Below the pieces are notes generated by a model, which did no database searches, was not told the DNA's origin, and was given only the letters and a program-made list of their open reading frames with translations. A stretch of 64,000 nt of DNA from Endocalyx cinctus. Its lineage: Eukaryota > Ascomycota > Sordariomycetes > Amphisphaeriales > Apiosporaceae. The position numbers were made by a program, and so were the translations under genes. The stretch is taken from NCBI GenBank assembly GCA_001600455.1, contig BCKC01000005.1, forward strand, positions 1,116,001 to 1,180,000, given 5' to 3'. Of the stretch, positions 55,079-64,000 are shown one piece after another. Within the stretch, counting starts at the first letter, position 1; each line of letters opens with the position of its first letter.

Positions 55079-56876
55079 TTTGTTTAATCACAGTTTTTTT
55101 TTTTTTTTTTTTTTTTTTCTCTTCCTATACAAATCCTCTCTTTTTTATTTTGACTTTGGTGTTTTGATGTCTCTCAATTTTACTCTGAGGAGACTTTTTG
55201 AAATCTTTATCTTTCTTTTTTTATATTTAACGAATGACGAAGAGAATGGGGAAAGGTAGAGATGAGGAGAAAGTTGGTTTGATTAAGGTAAGATTTCACA
55301 GAACCAACGCTACGTGTGACAAAACGAGGGAAGGGGGAAGCAAAGGCAAAAAGTAAGGTAAGGCGAAAGGAGGCGAAGAGGGAATATCCAATATAAGTAA
55401 AGGATGTTCAGATGAAAAAAGGTAGGTGCCTTGTACCCTTAACGTCGATCACTTATGAAACTTTTCTGGTGATAATAATAAAAAGCTTCCTTATTATTCG
55501 TCAGAAAAAGGAAGGAAGAAAGTTTTAGGTAAAATAAGTCATCAGCCCAGGTCAAGAATATGACTGATCGACGCGGGAAAGCTCACATGGGTAGATTTTA
55601 CAGCATCCATGGATATTACCAACATTAACTACCTATTATATTTGTACATATAGTACGATCCTACGAGGGGGGAGGAATGTTTTTTTGGGGGGTTTTGGGT
55701 AGCGGTATTTGCCCGAGATCTCGGTCCACTACCCCGTATTTAACGTCGTTCCCCCTCTGCCCTTGTCAAACCCCCCGAGAATAAAACAATAGGATATGCA
55801 TGCAGTCTGGCAGCCTGGTAGTGTTAAAAGTACGTACATATGTAGGTACTATGCGTGACATGAGTTTAAGTTAAACTTAATACAGCAATTATGAGGAAGA
55901 AAGACGCCGAGTTGACCGAGGTGACAACGATAATACAACAAGGTCCAGCGGGAAAATGGGCCAATGAATCTGTCAAATACTCACCAACATATTATCTTGG
56001 CGGTTTCATGAAATGGGTGAATTCATCCTTTTCCATTATTATCCTATCCTATCTCAATTTAAGAGGTTAACGTAGATGAACCAATCGAATCATTAATTCA
56101 ACCATATTAGTCATTGTTTTATCTCTGAATTAGGAAGGTGGAGTACTTGAAACATAGGATCATGCATCGCTCTCCAGTGGATTTACCATATTTAACTTTA
56201 GTGTATACTACGCTATCGTATCTGCTGTTCATATACCTAACTTAAAGTACTTAAGTACCTAAAATACACTACATTTCAGCTGTAACGTGCCATAATTTAT
56301 TTTATAGGGACCTGTAGAGACCTGTCAACCTATATACACTAGTCCGTTAATGTAATAGCATATAATGCACTACCCCGGAATTTGTAAGTCTTGTTTCTGT
56401 TCTTTGTTTGTCGATCAAAGAAATGAAATACATCGTTGACTTTTGCTGGGCCGTAATCATTGTCATGTAATGTTGTATACACTATACTAGAAAGGAAAAC
56501 TCATCCTTCATGGGGAATGAAACATCTTTTAAATTATCGAAAATCACGCCTTCTCAATTTTAACTAGCTTCGTGATAACTTGTCAGCCGTGTCTCTTCTT
56601 TTGACCCTTTTTGTATTACATCATATTAATCATCAAGTGGAACGTAACCTTAGAACGTGGATACTGTTTTGAGTGTACATGCAGAGTATACTAGCAGGAT
56701 TCAATATTTGGTTGGTTAAGATACCTATCGCCCGTCACATTACCTCAAGACGCCGTCGTCGCATATACATACCATCCCTTCACCTCAACCCCACCGAACT
56801 GCCCCGCACTTCCCGACGCCGTTAGAATCGCCTTGACTGATATCGTATTGACCGGCCTAAATCCTACTTCGGCCGG
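55079..56876. other. 1.8-kb intergenic region
   Basis: It contains the CFEM promoter and leader, G- and A-rich stretches at 55.25-55.4 kb, and AT-rich DNA. No gene or further repeat is supported. Confidence 0.45.
55094..55118. repeat. Poly-T tract (poly-A on the CFEM sense strand)
   Basis: Twenty-five T, lying 15 bp upstream of the CFEM start codon, so the CFEM leader RNA would carry A25. Confidence 0.9.
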
Positions 56877-57500
56877 TTAATCACCTTCCAAGAGTGGCAC
56901 TTCGGTCCACACTTCTTCGTCGCTCAAATATTCAAGTCTCCACTCCGCCGGCGGCGGTATCCCTATGCTAGACCCCGCCGGCTGATCGGCGAAAAACGCC
57001 ATGGCCGTGCCGTCGACTTCGACCGTCGCTTTCCAGACGTACATCAAGACGTTCGTCCGCGGCGACTTCTCCGCCGCGTACAAGCACCAATAATCTGGGG
57101 GTAAAGGGTTCGCCTCGACCCCTCGTCGTTTGGCGCGGCCGTCCAGTATTGGATAGCCGTCTCGTTCTCGGATAAAATTTCGGCGGCCGCGGGCGCGATG
57201 TTTCGCTTCGGCGTCTCCGGCTCATCGTCGTTATCCTCCGGTCGATGCGTCTTCTCGACTTTGAGAATGCGCGGCGGGCGAGGACTCGTCGTCCCATTCG
57301 AGCTCGGCGAACGCCACACTCCGACGGAAATGCGTGCCCCCTTTCGGCGTCGCGCGTGCGGTACGTGAGGTACTAACCCTCGCCTACCGAGAAGGTGCCC
57401 GGGTGCGATGTCGTCGAGCTGGCGATGTCGAGGATGACGTCACCGAAAGTCCAGTGCCCCGGCGGACTCGAGGCCGTTCCGTACGCGATGTCACGGCATG
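56877..57500 (-). pseudogene. Decayed gene, C-terminal galactose-binding-like domain still readable
   Basis: On the minus strand, the last 68 codons (57083-56877) read like the terminal beta-sandwich of secreted glycoside hydrolases. Clear pieces are LMYVWKATVEVDGTAMAFF, QPAGSSIGIPPPAEWRLEYL and EVWTEVPLLEG before a stop. Upstream, protein-like pieces in other frames (GHWTFGDVILDIAS near 57450 and RRSVAFAELEWDDESS near 57300) are separated by stops and frameshifts with no clean splice sites. The block is GC-rich against AT-rich flanks. I read it as the 3' end of an enzyme gene that has been truncated and frameshifted. A badly understood multi-exon gene is the alternative. Confidence 0.45.
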
Positions 57501-58062
57501 GCACAGTGCATGCATCGTATTTTGGTAAATATACTGATTACTTCGAGCCTTTGCCTTGATATATCGTATGTGCCATCACAGTAAACTTGCCCCTATGGGA
57601 AGGTCGTGGGAACCTATGGGAACCCACTGGAAAGCCCTATTGCCAATATTCCGACGGTATACTTTGCGCCTTGCCCTAATCCTCGTAACTCTCCAATAAA
57701 CCAAGAAAACTAATAAGTACACAAGGCAATTATTTGCGGTTAGGTTAGGTAAGGCCACTGATTCCCACATATTCGCGGACTAAAACTAGTTTCTGTGAGG
57801 AAATAGGGGGTACGATGGAGTATAGTGTCGCACAGTTACGTAGCCGGAGCTTAGCAGTGCAATTCTAAGAGCCTAATAAATAACTTAATTGATTCTTGAC
57901 CTTCTTATCTCTCTCGTGGGGCGGAAGCCCTTCCTTATATAGACTTGTTCTACGTGGGCTACCCTCCGGGTAGCCGTAGCCACGCTTCTAACAACTGCTC
58001 CACCTGATATCCCTGAAAGTTTCCATTTGCGATGTGCTCAGATACCATCATTGATTATACCG
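57501..58062. other. Intergenic region with an LTR-like remnant
   Basis: AT-rich apart from the hairpin-containing segment at 57866-57993, described separately. No gene is seen. Confidence 0.45.
57866..57993 (-). mobile_element. Ty1/copia-like LTR remnant
   Basis: Read on the minus strand it starts TGTTAGAAGCG, then contains a strong hairpin (GGCTACCC, loop, GGGTAGCC), CTATATAAGGAAGGGC as a TATA-like promoter and GGGCTTCCGCCCC. It runs to about TTGCA at 57866. This order strongly resembles LTRs of fungal copia elements that I know. TG...CA ends are present, but the flanking five-base duplications do not match exactly. It may therefore be truncated or old. No internal element genes are nearby. 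Confidence 0.5.
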
Positions 58063-58413
58063 TCAAGTAACGCTAACCAACGTCACCAGCAGCGCCGCCA
58101 GCACGCACCCAACGACGCTGACCCTCTTCGGTGCCCCATTAGTAGGGCGTCCCACAACGACTGCCGAAGCCGGACCTCCGTGTTCTTCAATACAATCGGC
58201 GAACTGGTCCGCGTTGGAGCTGTTGTATCCGTAAGCCTCTGGTACCTGGCACCAAAGGAAGCAGTCGTCGCGTATGAAATGTACCGGACTCGGAGCGCAG
58301 CACGCTGTGACGGCTGGAACTGTGTTGTTGAAGTTCGAGACCAGGAACCAGTCCGTATCGACTACGGGACTTTTGCCAAAGTCGGCGACATTAGGCTTTG
58401 GACAGTTTGACAT
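58063..58413 (-). CDS. Small cysteine-rich protein with C-terminal membrane segment, 116 aa
   Basis: A single exon starting MSNCPKPNVADFGKSPV. The middle carries the pattern VTACCAPSPV, DDCFLWCQVPEAYG and QFADCIEEHGG, a spacing I know from a family of uncharacterised Pezizomycotina proteins. The C terminus is hydrophobic (VVGCVLAALLVTLVSV), so it may be tail-anchored or GPI-anchored. No N-terminal signal peptide is evident. The function is unknown. Confidence 0.7.
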   Translation of the reverse strand: MSNCPKPNVADFGKSPVVDTDWFLVSNFNNTVPAVTACCAPSPVHFIRDDCFLWCQVPEAYGYNSSNADQFADCIEEHGGPASAVVVGRPTNGAPKRVSVVGCVLAALLVTLVSVT

Positions 58414-60333
58414 GGTGTCTTGAATTCTGCTCTTTCTTCTAACTGTTTTTTTGTAGAGATATAAAATAGATTAATACGTGTGGTGCATATATATATATAG
58501 GTGTGTGTCTTTAATATTCTCAGTATTGCATCTCCATGGAGCTGTTTAAAGAGGATAATTGTATGCATACTAAGTGAAGTGGGCAAAGTTTGAAGTTTTA
58601 GAAGAGATACCACCGAGACAACTGCAGTATATATAAGTAGACTTCACTTTCGAGGCGTGCATTTAATTATGTTGGTGACGATAGCCAAGACAATGATCAA
58701 GTTAAGCGAGCTGAAATGTAAGCGTAACTATCGAAACCAAGGTGCAGAATCATTTTAGGATTCCGATAGAAGCAGTTTTGTTCACCGGTTTGGAGGAATA
58801 ACGAGGGCATTAAAGGAAGGTCTTGGCCTTCAGTCCCGCCAATCAGTTTTTCTGATATCTGATGTTCCATGTAGATCTCCAGCCGCATAATGGCTACAAG
58901 GAGAACCAACAGCTATAATGTGGAAATGTTGGTTGATAGTAACATTCCTAATTCTAACATCTTATGTAGAAGGGGAAAGATTCAAGAACTTTGTATTAGT
59001 TTTTGCTAGCCAATATTGTCACTTGGCACTGTAGGAGATAAGAGTAACTGAGATGTACCACTTCTCCACGTTTCGACCGCATATGAGTTATAAAGCTTTG
59101 AATCGCCAGAAATACCACCAGAGAAATGGTATTGCGACCTATTCTTTGTTTATCAGTTTTAATTGTTATTAATATTAGATCTGATACCTGATATATTGGA
59201 TACCTTAGATGAGATATACATAATCACTAAACCTAGCTTATAGGTTACTAGTCTACTACATTGTAACTAGCCTATACTTATATACTTGGATCTAGAAGAA
59301 CGTTCAAGAGAGATTCGAGAAAAACAGTTAAAAAAGGAAAGGGGGAGGGGGAGGGGGGAGGGGGGGACTTTGCAACATCAGTTTGCCTTAGATTTCCGAT
59401 GATTAATTAGAGCTTTCTATTTGGTAGAGCGACATTACGATACAAAGCCCGCTCGAAATATGGGGGCTTCTACAATCTTATGTCTGTAGTTAATTATATA
59501 GGGGTTTCAAGAGATGTAAGATCAAAGAGCAGATGCGTAACAGTAAATCCTTCCTGGGCTCTCTTCCGTCATCTGAATCTCACTCAGCTAAGGTTCTGTA
59601 GTTATGATACTATCATGCTAATATTAGAAGCTATTGCCACTTTTCCTATGCAGCACCGTAACCTACCCTCAAGATATCATGATGTAGAAATGTTGCTTTA
59701 TCCTTATCATTCTAGCTTAAGTAACCTGGACTAACATTCTAAAACGTTATCAGATCCTCCCCCCCTCCCCCTAACTATTATGATATTATCTTTTATTTAG
59801 CTTTTTATGCCTAAATATTTAAACTTTTCTTAGAAAGCGTAGATATTCTCTTGCTCTCTCTGGAATGACTTCATCAGATGTTCAAGTATCATGCGTGCTG
59901 ATGATGCAGTTGTTATAATCCTTCAACCGGCCATACATAGACAACCCCTCTCAAACGAAAAAAAAAACAACGACACCAACCAGTATTAGGAGCTATGCGA
60001 GATACTCAGCCAAAAATAGTGCCATGATAGTAAAAAACTACAAAATCCAAAAACTTGGCAACGACGTCAAGTTCGCTGTATTCTTAGGGAAAAAAGACCA
60101 CAAAAGACCACGTTTAAACAAGAGGTAACTATGAACGATCTTAACTTTGGAGAAAAAGTACAATCTGCATAGCACTCAGTGGGTTCTAATATAAAATACC
60201 CCTTATGTTCTCTTGTTATCGAAAGTCTGTCTTCATCTCTAATACCTCGTTGTCTTCATATCTATCACCACTCCTCTCCGCTATTTCACAAAGCCACTAA
60301 TACATTAGTGAACCACCCGTCTAACTTGTCGAA
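58414..60333. other. 1.9-kb gene-poor region with G-rich and C-rich tracts
   Basis: No gene is supported. A G-rich run at 59341-59366 (four G blocks of 5-7, a G-quadruplex pattern) is mirrored by a C-rich run at 59756-59771. The rest is AT-rich. An open frame at 59480-59734 has no family resemblance. Confidence 0.45.
59341..59366 (+). repeat. G-quadruplex-type G tract
   Basis: G5-A-G5-A-G6-A-G7, in 26 bases, fits the canonical G4 pattern. A complementary C tract (CC-T-C7-T-C5) lies 390 bp downstream at 59756-59771. Confidence 0.8.
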
Positions 60334-61079
60334 ATGGGGCTTAAATTGGGGTTTAAAACGTCAGTATAAAATGAAAGACTTAAATTTCCATTAAAAACTA
60401 TTGGAACAACTTTTAGTAACAAGTGGATCTAGTATTGCAATTGGTCTGCTGTTGCACCTAGCGAATTCTGCCCCAACGATGGACGTTGAGGTCATTGGTA
60501 ACAACACTGTCGAACTCCGCGAAATTGTTCCCCCTTGCCGTAGTACTACAGTGTTAGTTGGGGACGGTACCCCGATCCAGCACTACTTACACAGACAAGT
60601 GACGGAGCCCATCAAATGTAAAAGTGCTCAAGAGTGCTCGGCTCAGTTTGGTAAAGAGGTATCCACGACATTCGAGTGGTCCTTAGGAGTTGAAGGAGTG
60701 AAAGACTTTGAGTTCATCACTGGCGGATTTTCAGTTTCTAAGTCTTACACTGATTCTGCTACGTATACTGTACGTAAACCCTAATGATGATGCCCCTCGT
60801 AGTTAGGTGCTGAAGAACTGTTTTTTTTTTTACTATCTTGTGTAGTGCACCGATGGAACCGCCAATAAAGTATGTGTATGGTACACCAAGGCATATACTG
60901 GTTACACGGTCATGAATCGGTATACGGGTCAATGTCTTTATCCTCATCAAGAACCCTACGTTATCTTCGCCCCGAACGACAATAACAAAGGAGGAGGTTT
61001 CGAGTGTAGGACTGATGATGGCTGTGGTAATCGGAACGACCAGAACTGGGAATATGGCGTAAGGGATGGTCCTCCGTGA
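60334..61079 (+). CDS. Small secreted cysteine-containing protein, about 198 aa
   Basis: Exons in my model are 60334-60350, 60424-60769 and 60846-61079. The 60769/60846 junction is canonical and joins ATYT to CTDGTANKVCVWYTKAYTGY. The first junction uses a weak GTTTAA donor. I propose it because it yields a start Met and a good signal peptide (GGSSIAIGLLLHLANSAP). Without it no ATG precedes the signal-like segment; the next is at 60478. The mature protein has Cys pairs around residues 60-80 and 120-180, FEFITGGFSVSKSYTDSATY, and a Gly/Asn-rich C terminus. It resembles a family of small secreted proteins of unknown role in plant-associated ascomycetes. Confidence 0.6.
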
Positions 61080-61279
61080 TAGTCGTTTGGCAAGGTATTT
61101 ATTCGGCAGCACGCTAGCTTCCCACAAGATCACCAATGAAGCTACAGTTTGGGGTGTTGGATATTTTTCTAAAGACCACACGGGCTTTCACTTATTGTTT
61201 TTCATTTCTTTTTTATTCATGCAGTTTCCGTAATTGAACTTCCTTTTATGGTGTGAATTTAACAATGTTGTTTTCTAAC

Positions 61280-61723
61280 CTACCCTAAACCAATTTTCGT
61301 TTGCTTCTGTAGGTATGGATTCGCTTTAACCGAACCATCTCCACGCTCTCGAGTTGACATGATTAAGTAGCCATAAATTGTAGTGGGTGTATTCGAGATG
61401 AGTCTCCAGTCGATATTAACTTCTTCTTCACTCAGAAAATCAACTGTAAAATAGGCTGATGCGGTTTCAGGCAAGGCAGACGGATACCTATCTAGATTTG
61501 TTCCCATTGGCTCTTGAAAGGTGTTGAACAAGCCATCGTGTAAATGCCTCATCCTGTTTCTTAAAGGCCCGTCGTCATTCTGACAGTCGTGGTGATTATT
61601 CGGTGTTATCGTAATACTTCTATCTTTGTCTTTGGAATGCACTTGTTTCGGGAAACATAGACCGATCTCCGAATGTAACGATCTGTGACTAAGGAAAGGT
61701 GAGGTCGTATATACCATATGCAT
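61280..61723 (-). CDS. Possible hypothetical protein, 147 aa
   Basis: An uninterrupted frame from an ATG. The second half looks protein-like (RYPSALPETASAYFTVDFLS, EEEVNIDWRLISNTPTTIYG). The first half is His/Asn/Arg-rich and less convincing. There is no recognised domain, signal peptide or clear promoter. It could be the last exon of a decayed gene. It lies tail to tail with the secreted protein gene. Low confidence. Confidence 0.3.
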   Translation of the reverse strand: MHMVYTTSPFLSHRSLHSEIGLCFPKQVHSKDKDRSITITPNNHHDCQNDDGPLRNRMRHLHDGLFNTFQEPMGTNLDRYPSALPETASAYFTVDFLSEEEVNIDWRLISNTPTTIYGYLIMSTRERGDGSVKANPYLQKQTKIGLG

Positions 61724-62072
61724 GTGTTTGGTGGGGTGGACAAAGTGGTAAATAAAGCTTTAATGCGTTTTAATCTATCGTGAGCTAGGTGAGAGAAACT
61801 TAGCAATTTTTTATGAGTGTAACCATATGGCCTCAAATTAGTCGTCATATTATATTTTAGTTTTATATATAGATATTCATATGCGGCAGGCTTAATCTAC
61901 TACGGCTTTGGAGATACGAACCCTATCTAAGCGCCTTCAAAAATATCGTAGACATTGGCAAATTGATTCTTCCCTTCCTTTATCGATCTTCGGATCTTTT
62001 CTTCTACATAGTCGCGTGGAATTACCTATCACTTCACCAAACTTGCCCACTATTCCGGGGTAGGTTACCAGC
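61724..62072. other. Intergenic region
   Basis: AT-rich 3' flank of the HAD hydrolase gene. Nothing else is seen. Confidence 0.45.
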
Positions 62073-62924
62073 CTAAGCATCGGAAAAAGCTGTATCCACA
62101 GCGCTGGCAATCTCTCCCATAGTGTCGAACTTCCAAGTAAATTCAACCTTCCCCTCGTAGTCGCCCAATTGGCTCTCTGTAGTGAAGTCATCCTCGCTCC
62201 TCACGATCCACGCGCTATTTATACCCATCACCTTAGACGTAACGTGATCCGCCCGCAAGCTATGGGCCGTATGCAGCAATTCATCCTTCTCGACGCCGAA
62301 ATCGCCCTTCACGTGCTCGAGGAGGTACTCGAAGTTGCGACGGTCGGGCTTGTAGGAGCCGATATCCTCGGCCGTGTACACGGCGTCGAACTCGACGCCG
62401 GACAGAGGGCCCGCGAGAACCCGCGCGATGCTCGCCCGGTCGACGTTCGATAGGATCACGAGCTTGTAACGCTTCTTGAGCGATCGCAGCGCCTCTACCG
62501 TGTCCGGGAAGGCGGGCCATTCGCCAATCGAGGCCGCGAATGTGTTCGCTTCCGCTTCGGGTGGCGGGGGGAGGGAGAGTAATGCTGCAAGCTGGGTGTA
62601 TGCTCGGCTTAGAGCGATCGAGTAAAGCATGGTGGGGTTCGAGGTGATTATGGACACCTCGATGGAGGTGAATAAGGATAGCATGGCTCCTCGGTTTGAG
62701 GACATGGGATCGGATTTGGGAAGTCGGGAGCGTAATGGCTCCAATGCTTTGTATACCCCCTCTGAAAATAGCACGGTTAACATTGCTCTATGTAGGAGAT
62801 ATTGCAGTCTTTTTTTTCTTTTTGCCCTATGCTCACCATTCCAGTCAATTAAAGTCCCAAAACAGTCAAATGAGTTGACCTTGAAGTCAGTGAAAGACTT
62901 GGGATTCTCGGGGCGAACCTTCAT
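62073..62924 (-). CDS. HAD-superfamily hydrolase (2-haloacid dehalogenase-like), 258 aa
   Basis: Two exons, 62924-62837 and 62761-62073, joined in phase 1. The intron (GTGAGC to TTTCAG) is in frame without stops, so an unspliced reading would be longer. Removing it gives LIDWNEGVYKALEPL, as expected for the family. Motif I is NSFDCFGTLIDW with the nucleophile Asp. Motif II is VILSNVDRAS. Motif III is the Lys in GSYKPDRRNFEYLL. Motif IV would lie in LHTAHSLRADHVTSK, where the usual acidic pair is less clear than in bacterial enzymes. A long cap region separates motifs I and II. It is probably a cytosolic hydrolase of small organic acids or phosphates. No neighbour suggests a pathway. Confidence 0.88.
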   Translation of the reverse strand: MKVRPENPKSFTDFKVNSFDCFGTLIDWNGEHRAKRKKRLQYLLHRAMLTVLFSEGVYKALEPLRSRLPKSDPMSSNRGAMLSLFTSIEVSIITSNPTMLYSIALSRAYTQLAALLSLPPPPEAEANTFAASIGEWPAFPDTVEALRSLKKRYKLVILSNVDRASIARVLAGPLSGVEFDAVYTAEDIGSYKPDRRNFEYLLEHVKGDFGVEKDELLHTAHSLRADHVTSKVMGINSAWIVRSEDDFTTESQLGDYEGKVEFTWKFDTMGEIASAVDTAFSDA

Positions 62925-64000
62925 GGTTTTTGATAATTGATACCTCCACGTCACGAAAGCTGACTTGTTTTGATTCGATTATTTCAATAAAAAATACTGA
63001 GAACTTAGAGATGCAAGATTCCAGCGAACTAATTAAGATTTAGTCACAATCCGGGCGTTCATCTGGAAATATATATTCCCCGTACGCTCACCCACACCTC
63101 CGCACGGTATCTGCCGACGCCTTTCAATTGACATGCTCGGCATGCCGGACCCCTCCATGATTGTCATCAATGCGGGTAAAATATGCAGTATTTATGTTAA
63201 GAGTACCACCCCGTAAGATTTATGCGAGTCCAACTCGTGACCCGGATTTTATACGCCGAATATCGGGAAACGCACTACTTAAAAGTATTTCATTGATCCG
63301 TTTTGGATGACTTGCCTGTCCGCATCATGCTGTAAACAAGATAGGCAATGGTAAGATGCTCAAATAGTATTGATTTATATATTTAAAAGTTCATATTTCA
63401 AAGTCATTTTGATCTCATTCCACTGAGCAGAGATCATCAACGCGACAGCACGTCCGATGCATACTTGGAGCCTTTCTGTTGGAATACTGGTAATAGGGGT
63501 CAAGCATATTATCGTACAGCTATTTTAGTACAGTATGTACGAGTCAGGTTATATTCCCCCTTAAGGGGAATATCTCCTAATCGTACGGAAATACTTTGAA
63601 CTTAAGAATAAGAACAAGAGTCTACAGAATAATAATATATTGCATAGTGAACAATACGATCGTATACAGCCAATTCAACGCTTTCCATGGCATATAGGAA
63701 CCATCGAACGTTGTTCTCTATCACAAGCCGTGTCACATCCAACTACCCGTATGCGGTGTATTTTAAGTAACTATATCCTCGATCGCGATTCCAGGCAAGT
63801 CTCCCTAAAGAGGTATCGTTACCATTTTTAGGGATGACACACTTGGTATAGAACTGTCGTATATATCCGCATTTCTCAGGATGGGGCCAAAGATCTCCCT
63901 ATCCGTATCTAAAGCCATCAGATAATAGTAATATGATGAGTCTCGTCAGTGCCCGTAAGCTTCAGTGTTCATACTTGATATGCAAAGACTTATGTTACTC
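62925..64000. other. Promoter of the HAD gene and right-end spacer
   Basis: No gene is seen to the right edge. A perfect 9-bp inverted repeat (ATATTCCCC/GGGGAATAT) lies at 63551-63573. Just before it, AGCTATTTTAGTACAGTA near 63519 resembles the outer border of the MITE-like element at 10.87 kb. Confidence 0.45.

Noticed and set aside
59480..59734. 84-codon open frame
   Set aside because: No resemblance to any family, no promoter-like leader and a typical chance length for this AT content.
1..64000. CRISPR array or bacterial-type operon
   Set aside because: No regularly spaced repeats, and introns with eukaryotic signals occur in most genes.

Overview
The window is nuclear DNA of a filamentous ascomycete (Pezizomycotina). 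Genes are interrupted by many short GT-AG introns, mostly 45-90 nt with CTAAC-like branch points. Coding DNA has higher GC than the AT-rich spacers. The gene families are typical of moulds: Zn2Cys6 regulator, CFEM protein, siderophore transporter, ferric reductase, cutinase and carbohydrate-active enzymes. I cannot fix the genus from sequence alone. All gene models are my own hand splicing, checked for phase. No rRNA, CRISPR array or convincing tRNA was seen.

Region 1 (1.1-15.6 kb) is a compact catabolic cluster for a uronic-acid-containing polysaccharide. It holds a Zn2Cys6 transcription factor, a GH28/GH49-like beta-helix hydrolase, two divergent alginate-lyase-fold proteins, a Dal5-type anion transporter and a secreted GH35 beta-galactosidase. 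Five of these genes carry a related motif (AGTACCGG with a nearby CGGAG or GCGGGG half) 250-320 bp upstream of the start codon. This suggests one pathway-specific regulator, plausibly the adjacent Zn2Cys6 protein. This is the best candidate for an undescribed system here.

Region 2 (16.9-22.4 kb) is an iron-uptake pair: a siderophore-iron transporter and a ferric reductase, divergently transcribed. Their shared promoter holds four perfect ATCWGATAA sites, the consensus of SreA/Fep1-type iron-responsive GATA repressors. One ferric reductase intron lacks an AG acceptor where the protein family demands one.

Region 3 (22.4-34 kb) is sparse and AT-rich. It has a low-complexity hypothetical protein, a three-repeat MYB protein and a class V PLP enzyme, with decayed repeats between them.

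Region 4 (34-43 kb) has a divergent pair, a DUF7025-type AAA ATPase and a DUF7708 STAND-like protein, followed by a cutinase-family esterase with a predicted GPI anchor.

Region 5 (43-64 kb) contains scattered single genes: a small conserved hypothetical, an EXPERA/TMEM97-like protein, a type I membrane protein, a CHIP-type TPR/U-box ubiquitin ligase, a CFEM protein, a decayed gene, a cysteine-rich anchored protein, a small secreted protein and a HAD hydrolase. A copia-like LTR remnant and several homopolymer or inverted-repeat elements lie between them.
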